DNA of 63,764 bases from JAKALX01 sp964508715 (GTDB taxonomy: Bacteria > Chloroflexota > Dehalococcoidia > Tepidiformales > Tepidiformaceae), in assembly GCA_964508715.1 (NCBI GenBank), contig CAZDUX010000017.1, forward strand, positions 1 to 63,764. Direction: 5' to 3'. Of this stretch, positions 16,453-24,697 are shown piece after piece. Numbering within the stretch: position 1 is the stretch's first letter; every line of letters starts with the position of its first letter. Position numbers and translations under genes: made by a program. The notes under the pieces were generated by a model. That model was given only the letters and a program-made list of their open reading frames with translations. It had not been told where the DNA came from and ran no database searches.

Positions 16453-17456
16453 TTGGCGCCTCCTTTGCTTGGCTGACCGAGCGCTTGCTGGGCGCGCTCG
16501 GCCGCCCGCGCGAGGTCGGTGCCTGATAGCCGGCCCGGGTCGAGCGCCGTTTGCTTATCGAACGTGCAGGCGGATGCCACAAGCTTGCGGATCTGGCGGC
16601 CATCGAGGCCCTGGCAGGAAGCGACCGCTCTATCGAATTCGGGCGTCGTGACGATCCGTGCAGCGGCAGGATATGCATGCGCCAACGCTTCTACCGCAGC
16701 TTTGAGTATTGCCCTTACCGTCTCCGGCCCGGGCAGAGGAACGGTCTCTACGAGGTCGGCGCGTGAAATGAAGGCGGAGTCGATAGCGCGTGGAAAGTTG
16801 CTGGTCGCGACAAAGAGCAGCCGCGGGTAGGCCGCGGCGAGATGATCGAGGCCTGCAAGAACGGCATCGGTTGCGCGGTGCACGTCAACGGGGTTTGCCT
16901 CCAGGCTCATCTTCGATCGGTCAGCCGCCAGGGCTTCCACCTCATCGAGCAGGACGATCAACGGCCCAAGCGCCGCCCGTTCCGCGACGACCTCGCCCAA
17001 CAGCCGTTGAACGGCCTGCTGGCTCCGGCCGAGGCCCGCATTCATGAGCGAGTGCGGTTCCACCTCGAGGTACTGGAACCCTGCATCCCGACCGAAGGAC
17101 TCCGCGACACGGCTGGCGAGCCCGCGGGCGAGGGAGGTCTTCCCGGTTCCTGGTGGTCCAACGAGAAGAATCAGACCGTGCAGCGGGACCTCGGAGGGGC
17201 TAACTCGCGGACGGAGCGTGAAGTTGAGGACGCCCTGCGCAAGAAGGCGATTCTTGGTGTCGTCGTCGAGATAGATGCTGTCCCAGAGCTGCGAGAACGG
17301 TGTGTGTGGGAGCGCGTGGCTGTCTGCGATGCCTCGAACGCCATCGTCGGTGGCAGGACCCGCCTGTCCGTGACCAGGCGCAGCATTGGGGCGCGAGTGG
17401 TCGCGTGCCTGTCGCAACGTAGTTGCGGGTGGGTAGCCGTTGGGCTTGCTTGTCAT
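16449..17456 (-). CDS. cap6: TRIP13/Pch2-like AAA+ ATPase of CBASS
   Basis: A 335-residue AAA+ ATPase: Walker A GPPGTGKT (residues 100-107), Walker B LIVLLDEVEAL (Asp171, Glu172), sensor 1 FVATSNFPRAID and an arginine-finger region SAFISRADLVE. This is the Pch2/TRIP13 family, which remodels HORMA proteins from the closed to the open state. In CBASS it keeps the system off in uninfected cells. I start at ATG 17456, with AGGGGTG upstream. The promoter region just upstream holds a palindrome (17501-17521) sharing a core with the capH promoter, so this gene begins the effector operon under its own control. Confidence 0.92.
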   Translation of the reverse strand: MTSKPNGYPPATTLRQARDHSRPNAAPGHGQAGPATDDGVRGIADSHALPHTPFSQLWDSIYLDDDTKNRLLAQGVLNFTLRPRVSPSEVPLHGLILLVGPPGTGKTSLARGLASRVAESFGRDAGFQYLEVEPHSLMNAGLGRSQQAVQRLLGEVVAERAALGPLIVLLDEVEALAADRSKMSLEANPVDVHRATDAVLAGLDHLAAAYPRLLFVATSNFPRAIDSAFISRADLVETVPLPGPETVRAILKAAVEALAHAYPAAARIVTTPEFDRAVASCQGLDGRQIRKLVASACTFDKQTALDPGRLSGTDLARAAERAQQALGQPSKGGAK

Positions 17457-17500
17457 TGTGTTCACCCCTGGCAGTTGCCTCATCTCTAGCGTAACACACA

Positions 17501-17521
17501 TGTCAGCTTACAGTGCTGACA
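17501..17521. promoter_or_regulatory. Palindromic operator upstream of the CBASS effector operon
   Basis: TGTCAGC and GCTGACA form a perfect 7-base inverted repeat around TTACAGT. Its left part, TGTCAGCTTACAG, differs from the site before capH (TGTAAGCTTACAG, 18661) at one base of 13. It lies 45-65 bases before the cap6 ATG, the right place for CapH repression. Confidence 0.65.
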
Positions 17522-17541
17522 CGCTCGGCAAAAAAAAGGGC

Positions 17542-18267
17542 TTACAGCGACAGCTGACCCTCGGGAGAGGCCGGGTAGAGCTCATCCACGCGTATGCGCG
17601 CTACGGCAGGATTCACATCGAAGACGTTCGCGAGGTGCGCTGCAGCTTCGTCGCGTCGGTCGGGCGCGAGCGTCCGGATCCCCAAGCTTCCCCCAGCGCT
17701 GAGCATTGCATCGATGGCTCGGCGCACCAGCGGGTCGGGCAGAAGAATCGGCCCGATCATCATGTTCGCCTGGTACTCCCACCATCGGCCGTCGTACCCG
17801 CGTCGCGCGGGTGCTGGTGGTCTAGAGGAGGGAGCCTCATCGCGGCACAGAATCTTCCGGCTCGCTCCATCAACGTCATCACCGAGTAGTCGCGTGGTCC
17901 CGGTGGCGTGCGCTAATGCGAACAAATGGCCGTGAAGCAACATATGCCCGACCTCATGGGCAAGGGTGCTGCTGACCCGCCGTTCCGCTGCACGGGTGCC
18001 CTCTTCGGAGAGCGATCGAGAAACGACTACTTCCGCGACGCCGTTAGAGCCGAAACGAGTGAATCCGAGTACTCCGGCCGGCAGATCCTCGTAGCTGGGA
18101 ACGACCTTAAACCGCTTCTCAATGAAGCGCTCCACCCGCGTGGGTGCCGGCGCATCCGGTAGGAGACTGGCCTTACGGAGTTCGTCCAACGCCATGGACT
18201 CGATCTCATGGCGCTCGACGTAGAGGCGTTCAGCAAAGGGGCCGGCATGTGCCTTTTGCGTTCTCAC
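17542..18267 (-). CDS. capP: ImmA/IrrE-family metalloprotease, CapP-like
   Basis: A 241-residue Zn metalloprotease: HEVGH (His104, Glu105, His108) and, after a long insertion, the third ligand in WWEYQANMMIG (Glu164). This is the ImmA/IrrE/CapP family. In CapH/CapP-controlled CBASS, CapP cleaves the repressor CapH in response to DNA damage (single-stranded DNA). A Cys in the insertion (Cys141, KILCRDE) could be the zinc-contacting Cys-switch residue described for CapP; this is inference. It starts at GTG 18267, overlapping the capH stop (GTGA), so repressor and protease are co-translated. It ends 20 bases before the effector operator. Confidence 0.87.
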   Translation of the reverse strand: MRTQKAHAGPFAERLYVERHEIESMALDELRKASLLPDAPAPTRVERFIEKRFKVVPSYEDLPAGVLGFTRFGSNGVAEVVVSRSLSEEGTRAAERRVSSTLAHEVGHMLLHGHLFALAHATGTTRLLGDDVDGASRKILCRDEAPSSRPPAPARRGYDGRWWEYQANMMIGPILLPDPLVRRAIDAMLSAGGSLGIRTLAPDRRDEAAAHLANVFDVNPAVARIRVDELYPASPEGQLSL

Positions 18268-18632
18268 TCGGCGTCCTCTGATGCTGGCTTCCCGCCCTGG
18301 TCAGCGTCCCTACCCTTGAGGAAGTCCAGGAGCTCCTTGGAGCTGACTTTACGGTCCATCACCTGCCTGAAAGCGAAACCCAACTCGGGATCCGAAAGCG
18401 TTCGGCGCCGAAACTCTTGAACTGGTGGGCGGGTGTCATACTGGCCCAGATCGTCCATCGTCGTCTCCAGTGCGCGCGCGATGGCCTCGAGGTGCTTGTC
18501 GGACGGATACCGCCGGCCCAGCTCGACGTCGGACAGAAACGCAGCCGAAACAGAGATGGTCGTGGCGAGCTCGCGAAGCGAGAGATCCCTTTCTTCGCGC
18601 AACTCCCGGATTCGTTCGCCCAGTGTCTTCAT
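18264..18632 (-). CDS. capH: XRE-family repressor, CapH-like
   Basis: A 122-residue protein with an N-terminal XRE helix-turn-helix (residues 4-60: LGERIRELREERDLSLRELA, then VSAAFLSDVELGRR) and a short C-terminal part likely to dimerise. Directly followed by the ImmA/IrrE protease, it fits the CapH/CapP pair that represses CBASS until DNA damage triggers cleavage. A palindrome at 18661-18672, 29 bases before the ATG, and a matching site before cap6 are good candidate targets, implying autoregulation plus control of the effector operon. The start is ATG 18632 with GGGA upstream. Confidence 0.87.
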   Translation of the reverse strand: MKTLGERIRELREERDLSLRELATTISVSAAFLSDVELGRRYPSDKHLEAIARALETTMDDLGQYDTRPPVQEFRRRTLSDPELGFAFRQVMDRKVSSKELLDFLKGRDADQGGKPASEDAE

Positions 18633-18660
18633 GAGGTCCCTTTGGATGCCAACTCGGCTA

Positions 18661-18672
18661 TGTAAGCTTACA
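18661..18672. promoter_or_regulatory. Palindromic operator before capH
   Basis: TGTAAGCTTACA is a perfect 12-base palindrome 29 bases before the capH ATG. With the following G it matches 12 of 13 positions of the site at 17501, supporting a common CapH operator TGTnAGCTTACA. Confidence 0.65.
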
Positions 18673-18735
18673 GATCATCCGGCCTGCCTCCAAGGGGTGC
18701 TTGGAAGTTCTGACGAGCCACGGCGAGTCTTGAGG

Positions 18736-18763
18736 GTGCGGGGAGGGACCAACCCTCCCCCAC
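18736..18763 (-). terminator. Possible terminator hairpin after the helicase gene
   Basis: GGGGAGGG pairs with CCCTCCCC across a 5-base loop, with an extra GTG/CAC base of the stem (one bulged C). It lies just past the leftward helicase stop at 18770 and before the capH promoter. There is no clear T-run on the minus strand, so it may be a weak or Rho-aided terminator. Confidence 0.4.
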
Positions 18764-18769
18764 ACTCGA

Positions 18770-20941
18770 TCAGAACAGGGGCAGTTGCCGTTCAAGGGTC
18801 GGTGGCGCTTGGCCTCGACGATCGCTGGTCACGGGCGGGGTGGTGCCGGCCCGCGACTCCCGTCGGTCCATAACAAGTGTATTCGCCCTCAGGGACTCAT
18901 CGACGAACGGAGCTATCTCCGCCCGGTAAACAGTAGTCTCCCTCGCCTGCTCCGACTGTCGCAACCCGGCGAACAACCCCTCCAGCGACTCCTCGCTCGC
19001 CTCGACCTGGTCCGTCAGGCTGCGGGCGAGGGCGAGGAGGAGGTCTTCGCCGTCGTCGCCGAAGCTGGCGAGGCCGTCTTCGGTGAGTTCGCCTTCGACC
19101 GCGAGTGAGGCCTGAAGCTTCTTTGCGACGAGGGTGAGCGCCTGGGTTTGGAGCGTCCCCCGGTAGGCGAAGTAGACCACTCGGACCGGGAGACGCTGGC
19201 CGATGCGCCAGGAGCGGCGGCTGGCCTGGCGCATCGTGTAGACGGAGTACTCGACCTCATGCCAGACGATCGTCGGGAAGTCGACAAGGTCGAGCCCGGT
19301 CTGGACGAGGCGAGGATGGACGAGGAGGACATCGAGTCCCTCCTTCACTTTGCGCGCGACCCAGTCCTCGCGGCGTTCGGGCGCGACCGTGTCGGCCTTC
19401 AGGCTGGCGACTCGGTGACCGGCGGCGCCGAGGACGGACTCCAGCCGTGTCGAGATGTCCCGGCTGGCCGTGTGGGTGATATACACCAGCACCCGGCGGC
19501 CGAGCCGGCGTTCCCTCTCGACGAGTTCGAGCAGCGCCTCCTCCTTTGGATAGTGGCGGTCGGCTGGCAGCGGTGGGACGGCCGCAATGACCTCGCCGCT
19601 TCCGGGGTCGATGACCTGCTCTCCTATCGTGCAGGCATCCGGGTAGGCGAGGAGCGATTGGAGGTACGCGCCGAGGAGCCGTTTCGAGCCGGACGCCACC
19701 GCCTGGCGCACGGCCGTTTCAAGTTCGCCGGCGAGCTTGCGGTAGTACGAGGCCTGTGACGGTTCGCCCGGTGACCCCGATTCGAGGCTGATCAGCCGCA
19801 CCTCCTCGGTGTACTCCGGGAGTCCGGACGCCACGTCGGTGAGCCGAAGGAACGCGGTGTTGCCTATTAAACGGAAGAGCACCGCAGGCGAGACGCCCGG
19901 CTTCTCGACCACACGCGTGCGGTAGCTCCGCCGGCGGCTGGAGCGGCCGTCTTCGTAAGCATCGTCGTCGCCGTTGCGGCGCGTGATGCGTTCGACGATG
20001 CCGTAGCGGGAGACCCACTTTGGCTCGTCGTTGTACTGGAACTCTTCGCGCACTCCGGGCGAGAATCGCCAGAGAAGGTAGAAGAGCGTCGACGCGTAGC
20101 CGCCCATGAGCGTCCCGGTGAGAGTGAGGACGGCCCCGCAGGCGGTGGCGAGCGTGCCCGCGGCCAGCCCCTGGGCCGAGCCGCGAGCCTTGTATTCGTG
20201 CTGCTCATCGATGAGGAGCAGGTCGAAGAAGCCGGGCATGCGCCGGGCGATGTAGTCCGCGAGCGGAAGGCGGCGCGGACCATGGCAGTCCGCCTGCCAG
20301 AGCGGACTGCGGCAGCGCTCGCAGCTGAGCTTCTTGCGGCGAAGGTCGGCCTCCTCCAGCGGCAGTCCTTCGTCGTCCATGACAGGCGCGAAGCACGCAG
20401 GACAGCAAACGCGCCGCAGGGGAAGGCCGTCTTCGTCACGGAGGACTCGGCTCCCACTCACCGCCCGTGCAACGATCGCCGGCTTCCAGCGATAGGAGAG
20501 CTTGGCCTGCTCGCGGGAGAGGATGACGAACAGCGGCCACCCTCCCGCGCTCCGTACTCGCTCCAGGTCGCTGATGCTACGCACGATGACCGCGCCCGCG
20601 CTCGGCAGGGTCGCTATGACTTCGCGCTGCCACTTTCGCACGAGGTGGGGCGGGCAGAGCACGAGGACGCGCTCGAAGCCGGCCAGCGCCGCTGCCGCCG
20701 TGCCGATGGTCGTCTTGCCCGTGCCCATCTCGCCCACAAGGTTGGTGGCACGATGGCGCTGGAGGGAGAGCGCGCAGGCACGAATCGCGTCCGCCTGCGC
20801 GCCCATGGGGCGGCGCCCGAGGCGCCGCAAGTCGAAATCCAGCTCATCCCGGTTGTGGGCGGAGTAGAGCGGGGGATAGGCCTTCACAACGGCGTCGGTG
20901 ATGGCGCCCTGGAAGGTCTCGATGAACTGGACGAGGTTCAG
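18770..20941 (-). CDS. SNF2-type DEAD/DEAH helicase with Cys-rich insert
   Basis: A superfamily-2 helicase/translocase: Walker A GEMGTGKTT, a PPHLVRKW motif Ia-like segment, DEQHEYK (motif II), TLTGTLMGG (motif III) and C-terminal motifs TGLDLVDFP and QASRRSWRIGQ (motif VI). A Cys insert (CCPAC, then CERC) before motif II probably binds zinc. Such helicases occur in conjugative elements next to DUF6094 methyltransferases. I place the start at CTG 20941: GGAGG lies 7 bases upstream, the frame reads protein-like (LNLVQFIETFQGAITDAV) and overlaps the upstream stop. The first conventional start is GTG 20887, without a ribosome-binding site. Confidence 0.85.
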   Translation of the reverse strand: MNLVQFIETFQGAITDAVVKAYPPLYSAHNRDELDFDLRRLGRRPMGAQADAIRACALSLQRHRATNLVGEMGTGKTTIGTAAAALAGFERVLVLCPPHLVRKWQREVIATLPSAGAVIVRSISDLERVRSAGGWPLFVILSREQAKLSYRWKPAIVARAVSGSRVLRDEDGLPLRRVCCPACFAPVMDDEGLPLEEADLRRKKLSCERCRSPLWQADCHGPRRLPLADYIARRMPGFFDLLLIDEQHEYKARGSAQGLAAGTLATACGAVLTLTGTLMGGYASTLFYLLWRFSPGVREEFQYNDEPKWVSRYGIVERITRRNGDDDAYEDGRSSRRRSYRTRVVEKPGVSPAVLFRLIGNTAFLRLTDVASGLPEYTEEVRLISLESGSPGEPSQASYYRKLAGELETAVRQAVASGSKRLLGAYLQSLLAYPDACTIGEQVIDPGSGEVIAAVPPLPADRHYPKEEALLELVERERRLGRRVLVYITHTASRDISTRLESVLGAAGHRVASLKADTVAPERREDWVARKVKEGLDVLLVHPRLVQTGLDLVDFPTIVWHEVEYSVYTMRQASRRSWRIGQRLPVRVVYFAYRGTLQTQALTLVAKKLQASLAVEGELTEDGLASFGDDGEDLLLALARSLTDQVEASEESLEGLFAGLRQSEQARETTVYRAEIAPFVDESLRANTLVMDRRESRAGTTPPVTSDRRGQAPPTLERQLPLF

Positions 20942-21990
20942 GCTGCGTCCTCCAATGCGTTGCCTCCGTGTTCGATGTCCTCGAAGCGGCCGGTGCGAAG
21001 GTCGAGCATCACGACGGAAGTGCGGAGCACCTCGCGTTCGACCTCGACGTCAGGATCCGTCGATTCGACTGGGCGGCTTACTTTCGTGACCCGCCCTTTG
21101 ACGAGCACGCGCCGCGCGCCGTCCTCGAGGAGGATGTTGTTGAGGAAGCCGGCAGCGATGAGCACCGCTAGGTGGCCGCGACGAAGCGGCATGAGCGGGC
21201 GGACCGACCGGTCCTCGGCCGGCCAGAACCGCTCGACGAGTGCGACGTTCGTCCAGAGCCCACGTTGCCGTGCTTCCGCCGCGGCGACCTCGGGTTCGAA
21301 GAACTGCGACGCGAAGGTGACCGGTCCGGCCGGCAAGTATGCGACCTCGAAGGTCGCGGGTTCCGAGCCAGTCTCGGGAAGCTCGGGCAGCGGTTCGGTC
21401 GACCAGGCTTCGACCCGCGCCTTTGCTTGGGCGGCGATGGCCGGGCCGGAGCGTTTGTAGGCCAGGAGCACGCACTGCCGGAAGGCCGCGTACTCCTTGT
21501 CGTGGAAGCGGTAGCAACGCATCCGTTCGTAGTGCGTCGACAGGTAGCGGGCCGATTGCGCAAGCCGGGCCTGCGGGACGATGTAGACGAGCAGCCCGCC
21601 AGGAGCGAGCGCGCGGGAGATGCTCGTGAGGAAGCTGTGCTCCAGCCGCTTGCCGCCGTCGTCCTGGTCGTATGGCGGGTTGAGCCAGAGGCAGGAGAAG
21701 CTTTCGTGGCCGAGCCTGACGGCGAATGCGCTTCCGGCGATGACGTGGTCAAGCGCGCTCCGCGCCTCGGCGGCGCGGTTCTGCTCGATCTCGATGCCGT
21801 AGGTCTCCGCGCCGCCGATGGCGTCGGCGAATTGCCGCAGTGCGTCGCCCGGCCCACAGCACGCGTCTAGCAGCCGAACTGCACGTCGATGTGCCGATGG
21901 GGCGAGGCGGATGAGTGCCGCCACGCGTTCGACGACCGAAGTCGGAGTCGGGTAGTACTCCGCCTTCGCGATGCCTTCCAGCCGCGCCAC
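20938..21990 (-). CDS. DUF6094-like SAM-dependent methyltransferase
   Basis: A 350-residue protein. The Rossmann SAM site is VRLLDACCGPGDAL, with the acidic residue in YGIEIEQ. The catalytic LNPPYDQD matches the NPPY motif of amino-group (N6-adenine or N4-cytosine) DNA methyltransferases. N-terminal AKAEYYPTP is typical of DUF6094, a family found in plasmids, phages and ICEs. The start is GTG 21990, which shares its first base with the previous stop (TAGTG) and has GAGG upstream; longer frames upstream are not protein-like. It probably protects or modifies element DNA, perhaps together with the helicase directly downstream. Confidence 0.85.
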   Translation of the reverse strand: MARLEGIAKAEYYPTPTSVVERVAALIRLAPSAHRRAVRLLDACCGPGDALRQFADAIGGAETYGIEIEQNRAAEARSALDHVIAGSAFAVRLGHESFSCLWLNPPYDQDDGGKRLEHSFLTSISRALAPGGLLVYIVPQARLAQSARYLSTHYERMRCYRFHDKEYAAFRQCVLLAYKRSGPAIAAQAKARVEAWSTEPLPELPETGSEPATFEVAYLPAGPVTFASQFFEPEVAAAEARQRGLWTNVALVERFWPAEDRSVRPLMPLRRGHLAVLIAAGFLNNILLEDGARRVLVKGRVTKVSRPVESTDPDVEVEREVLRTSVVMLDLRTGRFEDIEHGGNALEDAA

Positions 21991-22580
21991 TACGCGGCCC
22001 TCAGTACGACGTTGTCCTCGGCGGCGTCGGCTTGCACCGACAGGACTCCTCCGCGAACCGCATCCCCGATATCCTCGCGGAGGGCGTCGGGTTCGGGCCG
22101 GCAACGGAAGGCGTGGACGCCGACCGAGGTTAGTGTCTCCACCTCGCCGTTCTCCAGGCCGCGCGACCAGAGCCACTCCGCCCACGACGAGTGGAGCGGC
22201 AGGTCGAGACGGCGGTTGAGGAAGCGGTAGTAGAGGTGGGGTGCCTCGTCCTGTTGGCGGGCGAGGAGGAGGAAGTCGCGTCGGTCGGCCGCGAAGGCCG
22301 CGAGTTCGGGCACGAGCATCCCGTGGTAGGCGGAGCCGGAGGGCAGGCGCAATCCGGAGAAGCGCCACGTGCCCCAGGCTTCGCGCGCGAGCGGGACCGG
22401 CTGTCCACTCAGCTCCGTTTCGCTGAGGTAGGCGGCCTCACCTTTCACGAGCCGCGCCCAGATCGCGCGGACCGCCTGCTGGTGGCCGAGCATCGAGACG
22501 AACCAGAGCTCGTCGGCGTCACGCGCGCAGCCGTCGACGGTGGCGCTGAATCCGCCGGCGCGGATGGTGAGCAGCTCCAT
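21990..22580 (-). CDS. Conserved-looking element protein of unknown function
   Basis: A 196-residue soluble protein, no recognised family. It is predicted mixed alpha/beta, with the segments DADELWFVSMLGHQQAVRAIW and APHLYYRFLNRRLDLPLHSSW. The start is ATG 22580, overlapping the preceding TGA, with GAGG 9 bases upstream. It sits in an uninterrupted leftward series of overlapping genes between the zinc-ribbon protein and the methyltransferase, so it probably belongs to the element's DNA-processing set. Codon use and composition match the neighbours. Confidence 0.6.
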   Translation of the reverse strand: MELLTIRAGGFSATVDGCARDADELWFVSMLGHQQAVRAIWARLVKGEAAYLSETELSGQPVPLAREAWGTWRFSGLRLPSGSAYHGMLVPELAAFAADRRDFLLLARQQDEAPHLYYRFLNRRLDLPLHSSWAEWLWSRGLENGEVETLTSVGVHAFRCRPEPDALREDIGDAVRGGVLSVQADAAEDNVVLRAA

Positions 22581-22783
22581 CAGTGGATGCCTCGGGAAGC
22601 GCCAACCGCCGGTTCGCGAATCGACAACTTGTCTTGGCTCGTGAGTTCGCCGCCGTCCTCCTCGGTGGGTGGGATGACGGGCAGGTTCGCGCTCTCCGGC
22701 GGCTCGTAGGCACAGCGGTCGCAGTAGCGCAGGTGGCCGTCCTCGGTCAGGGGACGTTCGCAGTGCGGGCAGTCGTCCGGCAT
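22580..22783 (-). CDS. Small zinc-ribbon protein
   Basis: A 67-residue protein with two Cys knuckles, CPHC (residues 5-8) and CDRC (residues 21-24), a standard zinc ribbon, followed by a polar tail without structure. ATG 22783 is used; GAGG lies immediately upstream. It overlaps the genes on both sides. The function is unknown; small zinc ribbons in such operons often help bind nucleic acid or protein partners. Confidence 0.6.
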   Translation of the reverse strand: MPDDCPHCERPLTEDGHLRYCDRCAYEPPESANLPVIPPTEEDGGELTSQDKLSIREPAVGASRGIH

Positions 22784-23013
22784 TCCTCGTCCCACAGGTC
22801 TGAGAAGACGTACTCGCGGCGCAGCTCCCACTCCACGTTTTCGTACTGATCCAGCAGGCGTTCGGCTGTGGTCGGGTCACCACTGAGAGCAGCGTCGAGG
22901 GCATCGAGTGCCCAGTCCTCGACGGGCGTCTGGGCCTCATAGAAGCTCGCCTCGTGATCGGCGGAGCGCACCACCGCACGGGCGGCGCGCTCCAGGATGT
23001 CGGCTTTGGTCAT
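22747..23013 (-). CDS. Small acidic protein of unknown function
   Basis: An 88-residue protein, largely helical and acidic, without recognised motifs. ATG 23013 has GGAGG 8 bases upstream and overlaps the stop of the previous gene (ATGA). Its 3' end overlaps the zinc-ribbon gene by 37 bases. It is part of the leftward element operon. Confidence 0.5.
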   Translation of the reverse strand: MTKADILERAARAVVRSADHEASFYEAQTPVEDWALDALDAALSGDPTTAERLLDQYENVEWELRREYVFSDLWDEECRTTARTANVP

Positions 23014-23678
23014 TCCATTAACCTCCTCGCCGGTTGCCAGGCGTTTGGGTCGTCGCGCCACGGGTTCCGGTCCGTCCGTATGGCGTCGTCGTCGTGCGGA
23101 TACCAGTCCGGATCAGGCCGATAGCCATGTCCGTCCGGGTCGGGGATGTACGGGTGGCTGAAGACGGCATGCTCGTCCGTGAGCACGTGTGGTCTGCGCT
23201 GCCAGGTCACGAGCATCCCTTCGTAGCCCCAGCGGAACGGGTGATCCGCGGGAAGAGCGTTGTGCTCGCGATATGACAGCGGCAGGTCGGGATGTGGGCT
23301 GACGTACTCGGTGAGCGTCACGACCCGGTAGACATGCGCCGTTCGCTCGCCGCTGGCCGCGGCCCGACCCGTCGATCCCGTGCAGACCCAGCGTGCGCCA
23401 AGTCGGCTCGCCGGCTTCCGAATCGTCCCCTGGAGGGCGATGGTGTCGGCGCAATACGGCGCCCACTCACGTGCGCTGAAACGGCCATCCGCTTCGGCCT
23501 CGTCGCTGTCGGCACCGTGGTTGGCTTGATCGTCGGCCTCGTAGACCGGCTCATCGCCGTCGAGGTCGAGGTGGTAACCGTCCGGAGTGGCGTCGGCCAT
23601 CTCCGGCGGTGTCATGCCGCGCCAACCGGGGATGGGCAACGCGGTGTCGGTCGCGAAGAGCGAGAGCTGGTGAGTCAT
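23010..23678 (-). CDS. Element protein of unknown function, Asp/His-rich C-terminus
   Basis: A 222-residue protein starting at ATG 23678 (MTHQLSLF, an N-terminus resembling a beta-clamp-type peptide QLSLF). The middle contains ARWVCTGSTGRAA and HVYRVVTLTEYV. The C-terminal third is full of Asp, Pro and His (YIPDPDGHGYRPDPDWY), perhaps metal-binding or disordered. No family is recognised. The QLSLF motif near the start could recruit the replication clamp, which would fit a replication or repair role, but this is speculative. No ribosome-binding site is visible. Confidence 0.5.
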   Translation of the reverse strand: MTHQLSLFATDTALPIPGWRGMTPPEMADATPDGYHLDLDGDEPVYEADDQANHGADSDEAEADGRFSAREWAPYCADTIALQGTIRKPASRLGARWVCTGSTGRAAASGERTAHVYRVVTLTEYVSPHPDLPLSYREHNALPADHPFRWGYEGMLVTWQRRPHVLTDEHAVFSHPYIPDPDGHGYRPDPDWYPHDDDAIRTDRNPWRDDPNAWQPARRLME

Positions 23679-23730
23679 GGACGTGGAGGAGGCGACGACC
23701 AGACGCCGTCGCCTCCTGCGGGTTGGATAC

Positions 23731-23976
23731 TCAGCGAGTAGGCTTCGGCGGCTTCTGCTGCCGCAGCCAGTCATGGCCGGCGGGCGTCAGCCGGTAGCTG
23801 CGCTCGCCGCGGTGGTCTGTGCTCACGACCTCCGCGAGCCCAAGAGCACAGAGGTCGAGCATCTGCCGGTCGAGGTGCGCGAGTTCGTCGAGGAAGGCGC
23901 GGCACTCGCCGCACGCTCGTGACTCGAAGTGTCCCTCCTCACCGTGCGGGACGAGGTAGACGACCGGCGAGGTCAC
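23731..23976 (-). CDS. Small winged-helix-like protein
   Basis: An 81-residue protein. N-terminal CGEC (ESRACGECRAFLDEL) may bind metal. The C-terminal half, LDLCALGLAEVVSTDHRGE then RSYRLTPAGHDWL, reads like the recognition helix and wing of a winged-helix domain. GTG 23976 is chosen for the GGAG 7 bases upstream and the overlap with the previous gene. Possibly a small regulator of the operon. Confidence 0.5.
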   Translation of the reverse strand: MTSPVVYLVPHGEEGHFESRACGECRAFLDELAHLDRQMLDLCALGLAEVVSTDHRGERSYRLTPAGHDWLRQQKPPKPTR

Positions 23977-24221
23977 CGGAGGTCTCCTTCGTCGTCGGCC
24001 GCCTGGTAGGCGTAGTTGAAGTCCGCCTGGCGGAGGCATTCGGCGAAGGCATCCGGGCCGACTTCGACGTCGGCGAGATGGTGGAGCGCGGCGAGGAGAT
24101 CGGAGAGCGTCTCGATCCACGCCACCCGTGGCCGCGGGTCATCGCCGAGGGCAGTGATCTCGCGGAAGCGGAGGGCGGCCTCGCGGGCCGCGTCGATGTT
24201 GCGACGATCGGGCGCGGGCAT
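23973..24221 (-). CDS. Small helical protein of unknown function
   Basis: An 82-residue helical, acidic protein with no recognised motif (core IETLSDLLAALHHLADVEVG). ATG 24221 overlaps the end of the preceding gene and the GTG of the next overlaps its stop. Supported by its place in a chain of overlapping frames and by protein-like composition. Confidence 0.45.
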   Translation of the reverse strand: MPAPDRRNIDAAREAALRFREITALGDDPRPRVAWIETLSDLLAALHHLADVEVGPDAFAECLRQADFNYAYQAADDEGDLR

Positions 24222-24697
24222 TAGGAGGCCTTCCGCCGCTGGGTTGTGACGAGGCGCGACCCGGCCAAGCAGCCGTCGCCGTGGCGGTGGTCCATGCCCG
24301 TCGCGTGCTGCACGGCCTTGTAGGGCGGCACCGGTTCGGGTGGGACTCCGACCGTCCACGCCGACAGGCCACGGTCGTCGAGGTGGAGGTAGTTCCGGGA
24401 GTCGCAGTGCTTATAGGCGAAGAACACCACCGGCACGCCCTCGATGTGGCGGGCTCGGCAGCCCATCGCCATGAAGTCCGACGGCCGGAGCCAGAGCCCG
24501 CAACCAGCCGCGTAGTTGAAGAGCGGCTGGAAGCTGAGCGTGTCGAAGTTCAGTGGTTCGAACTTGTGCGGCCCGCGCGTCGGGTGGGCGGGGCAGCGTT
24601 CCGACTCGACGGGGTAGCCGGTCCAGGTGCAGGCGCCGAACTCGCCTTCCCGTGTGCAGCGGAAGACCGGGCCTTCGCCGTCGGGGTACGGCGTCAC
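24221..24697 (-). CDS. Element protein of unknown function with Cys motifs
   Basis: A 158-residue protein. The N-terminal part has FRCTREGEFGACTW and SERCPAHPTRG, spaced like a zinc-binding site. The middle contains FNYAAGCGLWLRPSDFMAMGCRARHI, then VVFFAYKHCDSRNYLHLD. No family is recognised. The start GTG 24697 has GGAG 8 bases upstream and overlaps the DUF2958 gene stop. Seven Cys in 158 residues suggest metal binding. Confidence 0.5.
   Translation of the reverse strand: MTPYPDGEGPVFRCTREGEFGACTWTGYPVESERCPAHPTRGPHKFEPLNFDTLSFQPLFNYAAGCGLWLRPSDFMAMGCRARHIEGVPVVFFAYKHCDSRNYLHLDDRGLSAWTVGVPPEPVPPYKAVQHATGMDHRHGDGCLAGSRLVTTQRRKAS

Noticed and set aside
22580..24697. CRISPR or short tandem-repeat array among the small GC-rich genes
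   Set aside because: Repetitive-looking CG-rich stretches have no regular repeat-spacer units.
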